Shown: positions 41,933 to 64,000 of the stretch, one piece after another
How positions within the stretch are numbered: position 1 is the stretch's first letter
Layout: every line of letters starts with the position of its first letter
Assembly (NCBI RefSeq): GCF_020085105.1
Contig: NC_058046.1
Coordinates: forward strand, 14,305,175 to 14,369,174
Direction of reading: 5' to 3'
Length of the DNA stretch: 64,000 bases
Source: Siniperca chuatsi
Taxonomy: Eukaryota > Chordata > Actinopteri > Centrarchiformes > Sinipercidae
Notes under the pieces: model-generated
Seen by the model: only the letters and a program-made list of their open reading frames with translations
Told to the model about the DNA's origin: nothing
Databases searched by the model: none
Position numbers and translations under genes: made by a program

Positions 41933-44900
41933 ATGGCGACTTACGGACATGTCGGCAGGTTGTTGGGTATTTCAGCAAGACTTTCGCGTCCGTAAGTTTA
42001 TCTGTTTGTCCGCTGTGAAAGTGCGATGTCATGTCATTGTGCTTTTTTCATGCTTGTATGAATGCATCCAGTCCGGCTGACGTTAACTATTAGCGGCTAG
42101 CTAGGTAGCTAAGTTGCAGAGTGACGCAGATTGATTATTAAATCTCAGAGCAGCGTGATGTGATGTGCGTGTCTGTTATTGTTTAGCTCTTTAGATCACA
42201 GTCAGTTATTAAAGTTTTTTGACACTGTTCAACAAAGATGACTCTTTAATGTCATACTATAAAAAAAAACTTTACAAATGTTACTGAATTAAGTTCACAA
42301 ATAAATACACCCCATTCAAGACGCCTCAAATCGAGATTTAGTTGTTGTGACCTTTGTCAGCAGTTAACTACAGCCTTGAGCCCATGTGAACATCCGGGCA
42401 TTGTAATGTTTCATAAGTTATTTTTGCAAAACTACAAGTGAATAGCAAGCCACAATTAATAGAGAGGATTGAGGTCTTAACTCTGACTGGACTCTCCTGT
42501 GTAGCTTTGATTTTATGAACTCAGAATATTCTTGCTATGAGCTGGCAGTGCCGCTCATATAGGACATATGAGCCCATATATGTTCTGTTGTTTATATCTG
42601 TGTTTTAATTCCAGTAATCATGATATTCTGCCTGTAGTATAGAAGCTAATCTATATTATTAAGTTGGCTAGGACAAGTCAAATGATAACTATACAACGTA
42701 ACATGTGCTGCATCAGTCATTGTAGGGCAAGTTTACTTATTATCCCATGTAACAATTTGTATTACTTCAGCTACATGTTGTGTCTTGTGTCTTATGTCTT
42801 ACTCGACTGATTACTCTTTGAATCTCTTACTGCCACATCCACAAGTGGGAGGGAGGAAATGAAACATGATATGACTAACTGAACAAAATTTTCTGATTGT
42901 TGTTGTAGTAACCTTTTGAATCTCTCATATGTGTTGTCTCAGTCTTGCTGGCAGTGGATATCAGAGCGCCGGATTACATTGGCCTTCACATAACACAGGA
43001 GTCTCGAACAGATGGCCACAAAACCCCCATTGGGTTGTTCCTGGTTTGTACACCTGCAGCATCCTTGTGGCGCTCTACCTTGGAGAAAACACCATATAAT
43101 GACTGTTGTTACATTCTTGTTCTTTGTGTTTTGTCTATTTCCAGGAAGGACCATGTTTGTGCAGACGCAGGACACACCAAATCCTAACAGCCTAAAGTTT
43201 CTGCCCGGTCGTACAGTTCTTGAATCAGGAACTATGAATTTTTCCAGCCCTCGTGATGCGCACTGCTCACCCTTAGCCAGGTATATGACCTCTGAAATAC
43301 AAGGTTAATGAACGGAGAGTATTAAATCGTTTTCACAGCAGGCATTTTGATATGGCATAGCAGGAAAAGCACAGGTTTAAATAATAATGTTGATGCTGGC
43401 TTTGTTCCACCATTTCACACCTAAATGGAATACAGCCATTATTATTATTAGTTACACTTGTGAAGATTCATTCACCTGCCGTACCAGTAGGATGAGAACC
43501 AAAGCCAATGTCTGTACTCACAAAATAAGTTTTAATTCTCGTTAAGCACTCGCAGTGAGACTTCTGTGTGCTCCTCAGGTTGTCCTTGAGTCTGCAGACA
43601 GTGTCCTTAAAGCTGAGCACACTGTTCCTCTATCTGTCCAATCCAATGCTTATAAGTGTGTGAAACACAGTGTGTCTTCCAATGCATGATTAGATACTTT
43701 CTGTTACTGTGTTGCCTGTTTGAGCGTTTACATGTAAATGAGGTTAAAATCAGTCAATGTTAATAGTTCTAAATTGAGATACTGTACATGCTGTAATAAA
43801 TGATATATTAGATTAGAAGATGAAATACACGCGTGTGCATAGATACATATCTATGTATATCTACAATTTTCTTTTTTTAAGCATAATCTCTATTATTGGT
43901 TTGGTTTGTATAGCCTCACTTTTTAGTATTTCAAAACATTTTAAAATGCTTCAAGTGTCAAATTAACTCGGTAATTCGTCCCAAATGTACAGTAACAAGA
44001 GTTGTCTTTAGGCAGCTTTTCAGGATTGATGGAGTCAAAAGTGTGTTCCTGGGCCCCGACTTTATCACCATATCAAAGGTAAAACCAGGTCAAGTTACAT
44101 ACTGTATACAGTACCTCATAGTGTAGCACATTGTAATGTCATTGCTTGCAATAACTTTTTTTCTTTTCTGTTTCTTTGTAGTCTGATGCAAATATGGAAT
44201 GGAAAGTAATCAAGCCAGATGTATATGCTGCCATTATGGACTTTTTCACTTCTGGACTTCCTGTTGTCAATGAGGACAGCAAACCTAGTGCAGATACAGG
44301 TAAGAATATCAGCCAGCCGTGCAGGGCAAAACACTGAAATAGACAGAACTGGTAGGACATGCTGTTTGTGAACGCCAAGGAATCTCCACTTGTCTTTTCA
44401 GCACCATCAGATGATGATGATGAAGTAGTTGCTATGATCAAAGAACTGCTGGATACTCGAATAAGGTAGCTTCTTGTGAAGATGCACTCTAATATCAGCG
44501 TCTGTACGTAATTACCATGGCTTTCTATCCTTTTTCCACACTTATTGATGTTCTTCTTTCCCAGGCCAACAGTGCAGGAGGATGGAGGTGATGTTTTGTA
44601 TCGGGGGTTTGAGGACGGCATTGTTAAACTGAAGCTGCAGGGCTCCTGCACCAGTTGTCCCAGTTCCATTGTTACTTTGAAGAGTGGAATCCAAAACATG
44701 CTGCAGTTTTACGTCCCCGAAGTTGAATCAGTGGAGCAGGTTTGTTCTCCTGCCAGAGGATACGTTGTAAACCTGCTGCTTAATTTAGTTACAGTAATGC
44801 ACACTTCTTCTTTCTGAATTCTCACGAATATTTTGTATTCAGCCATGTTTTGGTTCACAGTAAGGGCTGGGATAGCGATTGATGTATAATTAAACTATAT

Positions 44901-45508
44901 ACCTTGATGAAAAATGTTAACAGTTATCATACTGCAACAGGTGTATGTTATGACAGTAACCAATTTGAATGCAAAAAACACATGTTGCCTGTTGCCACCT
45001 CTTTATTCTCTGCCATCCACTCAGATATAGGAGCAAATTCAATACCAAACTGCTTGATTTATTAAAGTGCAAAACAAATGATATCTTCCTCTATTGTGAA
45101 ATATATTTGTTTTTTAAACTTCACATTGTCTTTTAGATATTAGTAGTTTTGTTTTATTATTTAAATGCTTATATTTAATGCTGAGTATACTACAGGCCTA
45201 CAATAATTTGTTAGAATAACATTTTAGAGTGGCCAAGCCTGAAAACAGATGTTTTATGTTGTAAATTGTATGAGCACTGTATTTTTAAATTACACTTTAT
45301 GATTAGATAACTGTTTATATTGGCGCATACCTTGTCATTACTCATAATTACCAGCTACAGTCAGCACACATACATTTATAGGGCAAACAAACTCTTCAAA
45401 AATGCATTAAAGAATAAGCAGTGGAAAAAGTCTGTCCTACTTGAAAACATTTTTTAATTTTTCTCACAGGTGAAGGATGAGGATGAGGAGGAGGCTGTTC
45501 AAGTTTGA
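41933..45508 (+). CDS. nfu1: NFU1 iron-sulfur cluster scaffold, mitochondrial (252 aa, 8 exons)
   Basis: Delivers [4Fe-4S] clusters to mitochondrial targets such as lipoic acid synthase. Exons: 41933-41991, 42943-43043, 43145-43280, 44012-44078, 44182-44299, 44402-44465, 44565-44739, 45470-45508, all in frame. Residues 1 to about 50 form a basic leader poor in acids, consistent with mitochondrial import. The Nfu N-terminal domain follows ([29 protein letters not shown]). The C-terminal NifU-like domain follows ([16 protein letters not shown]) with the cluster ligands Cys210 and Cys213 in GSCTSCPSS, the same positions as I recall in human (254 aa). The tail is acidic. Exon 2, which encodes most of the leader, is poorly conserved, as expected. 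A 28-bp tandem duplication copies the stop codon. Confidence 0.95.
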
Positions 45509-45536
45509 GGATGAGGAGGAGGCTGCTGAAGTTTGA
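45481..45536 (+). repeat. nfu1: 28-bp tandem duplication spanning the nfu1 stop codon
   Basis: The bases at 45481-45508, encoding the acidic tail and TGA, are repeated at 45509-45536 with two mismatches. The second copy lies in the 3' UTR and carries its own terminal TGA. Confidence 0.93.
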
Positions 45537-45612
45537 ACTACACTGAAACCAGAACCACATTTACACATTCCTCCCTCCCCCGGCCACCTCCTTTAATGCA
45601 AGCCATAGTTGC

Positions 45613-45618
45613 AATAAA
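45613..45618 (+). terminator. nfu1: Poly(A) signal of nfu1
   Basis: AATAAA about 105 bases after the nfu1 stop. A second AATAAA at 45880-45885 could serve a longer transcript. Confidence 0.7.
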
Positions 45619-45885
45619 ATGACCTGGTGTATAGCGTAGCTGTGTGTGACAACTCATCATCATCATCATTCATCCAGATGTTATTATTGATTCTGGTAGC
45701 AATTTTCTGTACAATGACGGTATTTTAAAATATTGGGACAGAAAAGCCCAGTCATAGAAAGTGATGACTGTAGAGCTGAAATCAGTCGTATTTATTATTT
45801 CACATTGTTACACCTTTTCTGAGTCAGTCGCTTGTCAGAACAGCCTTTAGCGCTGACATACATATACTGTATGTATATAAATAAA

Positions 45886-46700
45886 GTTTATTGAAATATT
45901 TTGACTGCTGTATTTTGTTGTGTATGTGCAGTGAATAATTTATGTGCTTTATAACTACTTTTTTACATGCCTCTTCCAGTGTAAATGTATAAGATTATAG
46001 TTGCTAGATATCACTGTCACAATCATACTCTTTTATGAACAAATTTTAATATATTTTTTGTAATTTTCCATGTAGAAATACTTTTGACAAATGCGAGTTG
46101 CATTTGTTGCCTGGCATTACTAATTAAATCCTTGGGGCTGTAACGAAGATCATTTACCCTTGTGTTTCTGGGAGTTTGGGGGTTTTAATGACAGGAAGAG
46201 GCGTTTATATTCTATGATAATGCACGTTACATGTTTTAAGTGTAAAAAAGGTGGATTCTGATATTTGCCTTTTTTTCTTTTATCAAATTTTATTTTATTT
46301 TATTAAAACAAAATTGATTTGGTATTCACCAGAATTACAGACCTGGCAGTGTAGGAATGGCTTTTGATGTACTATATGCAAAAGTGTAGAGGAATAAAGA
46401 AAATATTTTAAAAAATATAAGTAAATGTAAGTAAAAGGTGAAATACAAATTGTACACAAAAGGTGTGTGGGTTGTGCTGGAGGACTTTGGACTCAAGTAG
46501 TATTTCTAAAATCCTGGCTAAGGCCCTGTACTGAAGACGCATTTCATGTAATTTTATTGACAGGCGATTGGTTAGTTAATCCAAACAATTATCGAAAATT
46601 TGCTATAGTGCTACATTGTTTTACCAGATTTTACATTAATTTGCAGTTGGAAGACAGCACAGGCCTGTCATTGTGCAGTGATGTTGATTTTAGCTGCAAT
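45886..46700. other. nfu1-gfpt1 intergenic spacer
   Basis: AT-rich spacer with no gene or recognised repeat. The proximal gfpt1 promoter lies just to its right. Confidence 0.6.
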
Positions 46701-46738
46701 GAATAGGGCTGTCCTGCCCACGGATCTGCATCCTGATG

Positions 46739-46746
46739 CCACGTCA
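46739..46746 (-). promoter_or_regulatory. gfpt1: UPRE-like XBP1/ATF6 element upstream of gfpt1
   Basis: Read on the minus strand the site is CCTGACGTGGCATC, an exact match to the TGACGTGGCA-type core bound by spliced XBP1 and ATF6. It lies about 173 bases upstream of the gfpt1 start codon. Mammalian GFPT1 is a reported direct target of spliced XBP1. Function in this species is inferred. Confidence 0.6.
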
Positions 46747-46791
46747 GGAGTGCCTGCGTTGATAGGTGCAACCTGACTGACAGGTCACTCG

Positions 46792-46800
46792 ACCAATCAG
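46792..46800 (+). promoter_or_regulatory. gfpt1: CCAAT box upstream of gfpt1
   Basis: ACCAATCAG is a full NF-Y type CCAAT motif about 120 bases before the start codon and 46 bases after the UPRE-like site. NF-Y commonly cooperates with ATF6/XBP1 sites. Confidence 0.6.
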
Positions 46801-46918
46801 AAGGCGGTATGGAATTAGTTGGTTGGCTCTGATTCAGTGAAATCAGAAGGGGGCGAAGCTCATCGGACAGGCGTTCCCAGCTACCAGAGTATCTGTAACT
46901 GGCAGGCAGACTGTAGAC

Positions 46919-60269
<13,351 letters not shown>

Positions 60270-61370
60270 ACCGCACCATTCATCACCTAGCAACAAAAGC
60301 CTGGCGGACACGTATTCAAACACACAGAGACGGCGAGGGAGCGTCTGTATGCAGAAACCAAGAGAAGACCATGTCCCGTTTATGTGTCTCGTGTCATGAC
60401 TCTTTTTAATGCAATGTTTTACTCAACAGTTGCATATCATCTATATCTCACTGTCTATTTTCTCCAACACCATTGACATCATTGTCAAATTACTGTTAGA
60501 GAAGTTGTTTTGTTCGTGGTGGCAGGGTCTGGGCTCGTACTGACATATATCTCCATTACTCTCTGGGTTTGTGAAGCCGTAGCAACTGACAGTGGCCATT
60601 CGGGTTTATTCACTTTCCCGCTCCATGTTTATTTGTGCTGATTAGTCTCACTGGGAGCATCTGGGAGCATCTTGGAGCTGATGTTAAAGCTGTTGACTGA
60701 CAGAAGTTAGGTTTTAAAGACCTTACTGGCTCTTTTGTTTTTTGGTTGTTTTTTATCCTGTAGTGCAATGATTTGTAGTTTAGTTGGGATATTTTTCTTT
60801 GGCAGCTAGTCATTTGAAGCATCTTTACTCCACAGTAAGAAAAGTAAATCATTCCAAGCCCCAGGTCACCGCTTCGTAATTGCAGCGCAGTTTGCCAGGT
60901 TTGACTCCGTTTCTCTCTCAGACTTTTGTCTGAGGACACAGAAATTACAGCAGCATCACAAGTCAGATAACAGAAAAGATTGTGAATACACTACTGTGTA
61001 AAATCTTCTTGGGTAGGTTACAAAAGCATGTTCTCGTGTATAAACCTAGTGTTTCTGGCCATACACTGTTTCTGCTTTTACTACTTGCTGTTTAGTTCTT
61101 TATTTTACTGTTTAGTTCTTATGTTCAACTCTGTTGCTTCACTGCTCAAAAGAGAGACCTTATTGCTGATTTCAGGTCTCCAGTTTACATTGAAATTACA
61201 AACTGAATTCAAGCGAGATGAAGTTACTAACCTGAAGTAGAAGTTGCACCCAGTTGCCGGCCCATGCCCTGCCACCACGACTGCTGCAATATTGGAACCA
61301 TTTGATGCAAATCTTTTTTTGTTTTGTTTAATTTTCTTAAAAAAATAAAAATAAAAATTTATATTATTGA
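60270..61370 (+). other. gfpt1: gfpt1 3' UTR
   Basis: Sequence after the stop codon (60267-60269) up to overlapping AATAAA signals at 61344-61357. This gives a 3' UTR of about 1.1 kb. No other gene was found in it. Confidence 0.6.
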
Positions 61371-62160
61371 CGTTATGCTTTTGATTTGAAATGTGAATGT
61401 TACTGTCACTTGAAATGTCCTGTCAAAGCAAAAATCTCATTGGCTTTGGCAGTTGTAAACCAAAACATGTTCATTTATATTGTTTTTGTAGCCAAACATG
61501 TACTGATTGATTGTGTGTGCTATGAAGATACATCAAGGCTTAAAAGGGAGCATATACAGTTTTATGTCAGTATGTCAGACTGTAGATGTTTATGTAGATA
61601 TCACCTGTGTCTGTGATTCCAAATGTCTTTCTTTCAAAGGTCAAGAGTGCTGTTGTACACACAAAGTTGTGTAGTGAAGAAATGGGAGCTGCTTGTTTTG
61701 AAGTCAGTCACATATTTTAGGTTTAAAGATATTTATCTTGCTTTTGTAATCAAGCCTTAACTCCCCCCCCTCCCCCCTTTTTTTTTCTTTTCCCCAACAT
61801 TGAGCTTCTCCCAAGCCAGTGAAAGGGTTTGAAAACGGGACAATGTTGTTACAGGTACTTTTGTAACCCTCATACTTAAGCAGATTTTGATTTCTTGACT
61901 GGAGGCATTGACAAAGGATGCTGCAGTGAATCCTAGCAACATCTGTTGGAAGCTGTTGGGTTACTGAGGGAGTGGGGCACTATTCATTAGTGGAACTGAT
62001 GCATTAAAGTGTCAAATACTTCCCTTGTTAAGTGTCCAAGCTCATTCAATGAAAAATGTGCAGTTAAGGATGTGCATGCTTGTCATAGTCCTAAACATCC
62101 TGAAATATGGACAATCATGTCAAATAGTGTGCTTGATTAGACTTGTCAGCAACTATTTCA
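61371..62160. other. Spacer between convergent transcripts
   Basis: Separates the probable 3' end of gfpt1 from the probable 3' end of the minus-strand gene. Contains a C-rich then T-rich run near 61763-61792. No gene recognised. Confidence 0.5.
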
Positions 62161-62164
62161 CACT

Positions 62165-62170
62165 TTTATT
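62165..62170 (-). terminator. Poly(A) signal for the minus-strand gene at the right end
   Basis: AATAAA on the minus strand, about 125 bases beyond the stop codon at 62295-62297. It supports a real transcript ending here, convergent with gfpt1. Confidence 0.5.
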
Positions 62171-62294
62171 AAAATTAAAAACAAGTTCAGTCTTACAGTC
62201 GTACATTTGGAATATTATTCAAAGTTTAAAAATCATATTTGGTTAGATTCATGTTTTATGTACATTATATACAAAGTTCAGGTACAGGACACAT

Positions 62295-62998
62295 TCAGTG
62301 GCTGCTTATGAGCAATGACAGATCCCAAACGATTCCAAGTAGCTGTGTAGAGTAACCAGTCACCGTCTGTAAGGTGGACAGTAATGGTCTGATGCATCTA
62401 CATGAAGTCATAATGGTGGAGACACTGGGTCTGAAATCACTGCACAGAGTTGATAGGGCCGTTAGAGCCACATGGATGATGGTCATGCAAACTGACAGCG
62501 AACACCGGTAGAGTGCAGGCACGACATGCAGTACCAACTGGACCGACTTTAACCACGTCGCAGTTCTCCTACAGTCAAGAGGAGAGCAGCTTATGCTTCT
62601 GAAGATCTGTGATGAAGACCAGGTGGAGCAGCTCGAGCGTCCATGTTGGTCCAGTTCGTCTCGTGACGGGAGCACACCTGCCAGCGTTAGCCTGAGGAAC
62701 GAATTCAGCCTCAGCATGGTTGAAAGGTAAAAAGCTAAACTGTTGGTGAAAGCAAGTGCAATGCTCAGAAGGATTTCATTGCACTGACTAATCACAACAA
62801 TGGCTTCAAGTGCGGCTGCAGAGTAATTACAAAGGATGGCCACAGCTCTGAACAAAGACAGCCTCCATTCTCCAACCACAGGCAGCATTGTGGGTAGTTT
62901 TTCATCTAGAAAGCGCATCATCTGTTGCATTTCAAGTTTCTGTGCTGCAGCCAAGTCCTTCGACAGCATGTACAGACCAATCAGCTGCTTTATGGTGT
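62295..62998 (-). CDS. Probable last coding exon of an unidentified gene (partial, 233 codons here)
   Basis: I do not recognise this protein. The frame is open from a possible acceptor (CAATCCCACTCAG, exon boundary 62998, phase 1) to a stop at 62295, and a minus-strand AATAAA follows. The exon starts TIKQLIGLYMLSKDLAAAQK. Counting from the internal Met at 62967-62969, hydrophobic stretches lie near residues 39-61, 66-88 and about 145-175. The product is rich in Leu and Ser and its C-terminal third has many Cys. It may be a membrane or helical-bundle protein. The first Met may be internal, with upstream exons beyond 63000 or outside the window. A long non-coding RNA with a chance open frame is the main alternative. 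Confidence 0.5.
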
Positions 62999-64000
62999 CT
63001 GAGTGGGATTGAATAACTATCAGCAGGTGTTGTCACCACTGATTAATTGTTACATGGCTTGAATATAGTTTTGCTAACTAAATCAGGACCTATTTTGAAG
63101 TGGTTCTGGATATTTTGAGGCCATTTTAAATCACAGACATTTTGATTTGTCACAGCAGGAAAAGCACAGATGTAACAAATAAAACAAGGGCTCCATTGTA
63201 TTTACGTGTCCCAGTAAGCCATGTCATTGAGCCTCACCAGGAGCCTGGACTGGAACACCTAAATGGATCAAAGCCATTGTTTGTTATAAACTACACCTGA
63301 CATTTTGTATTTCCAAGGTGAAATGAATATATTGTCCTGTGTGAATCTCAATATCAAATCATTATCTCATGTCATTAATTCAAACATCTGATATAATTAA
63401 ACTTTCTGTTGTCTGGGCCCTGTTCTTCATACATGCATAACTGAAGTAGCTTTTACATTGTGAGACAACTAATGAAAAAGACATTCATCAATGGACAATA
63501 TGGAAAAACACAGAAATAATTGACCAAAGTAAACATTGGAGCATCCTACTTCTTAAATAAACATTTTCAATTAGCAGTTATAAATGTACCTTGAATAGTG
63601 GCCCAAAAAGTTCTAAGGAATTGTTTTCATGACATTGACAGCAGTGGGTGTTGTGTTTATTTTCTCTTACAAGAGGTGTAGGCCTGTGACATCACCAGTC
63701 TAATTAATGCAATCAGCTGACGCACCTGGTATTTATTAGATGTGTCCTACCTGCTCCTGATGATGGTTTGAAAGTAATACTGACAGCTTAAAACTGTGAT
63801 AATGCCTCTGTCTTCTCTGTTTTTAAGGCTTGTTTGATTGGTTAAAAAAAGTTTCCCTGGTTATTAGCAGTTGATGAATAATTTGAAGACATAGATAAGC
63901 ACATGGCTTTCTCTTTGAATACCGAATGATCTCAGTGCACAAGAACACGTATGACCTGATTTTTGATAATCTAATCTACCACACACGCTGTATGTAGGCC
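62999..64000. other. Right edge of window, no feature seen
   Basis: If the minus-strand exon is real, this is its upstream intron. I found no convincing further exon, RNA gene or recognised repeat. Confidence 0.5.

Noticed and set aside
44139..44699. Minus-strand open frame of 186 codons across nfu1 exons 5-7
   Set aside because: Antisense to nfu1 exons whose plus-strand reading is conserved protein; no own splice or start context.

Overview
The window is vertebrate nuclear DNA, almost certainly from a ray-finned (teleost) fish and probably a percomorph. The evidence is compact multi-exon genes with GT-AG introns, a degraded L2-type LINE with the 3' end common in fish, a tRNA-derived SINE and several dispersed repeats I recognise from fish genomes. 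The species assignment is inference. I see no prokaryotic operon, CRISPR array, phage or viral gene, and no sign of a wholly new molecular system.

Layout. 1-12,317: gene-poor, with one broken LINE copy (about 4,425-5,335). 12,318-34,400: aak1 on the + strand, an endocytic Ser/Thr kinase. It has 21 coding exons for a 911-residue form and an extra 3' exon (31,690-32,537) that fits in frame as the end of a long form of about 1,162 residues. 35,420-38,540: med22 (+), a Mediator head subunit, with a spliced form of 201 residues and an intron-retaining form of 140. 39,469-41,768: c9orf78/TLS1 homologue (-), a spliceosome-associated protein of 292 residues. 41,933-45,508: nfu1 (+), a mitochondrial Fe-S scaffold of 252 residues, head-to-head with c9orf78 across 164 bp. 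46,919-60,269: gfpt1 (+), the first enzyme of the hexosamine pathway, 19 coding exons and 682 residues. 62,295-62,998: the last coding exon of an unrecognised gene on the - strand, convergent with gfpt1.

The exon chains were read by hand. Every junction keeps frame, and the resulting proteins match my recollection of the human orthologues in length and motif order. The genes do not form a pathway. The order aak1-nfu1-gfpt1 is the one I recall from human 2p13, and med22 plus c9orf78 (human 9q34) sit inside it, so the locus is a synteny junction.

Most useful second looks: a GC-AG intron in the aak1 kinase domain; the aak1 long-form exon with four D-x-F-x-x-A-P-F motifs; an exact XBP1/ATF6-type element and a CCAAT box upstream of gfpt1; absence of room for the mammalian muscle-specific gfpt1 exon; a 28-bp duplication that copies the nfu1 stop codon; a long foldback element and an inverted repeat pair in gfpt1 introns; and the unidentified minus-strand exon at the right end.
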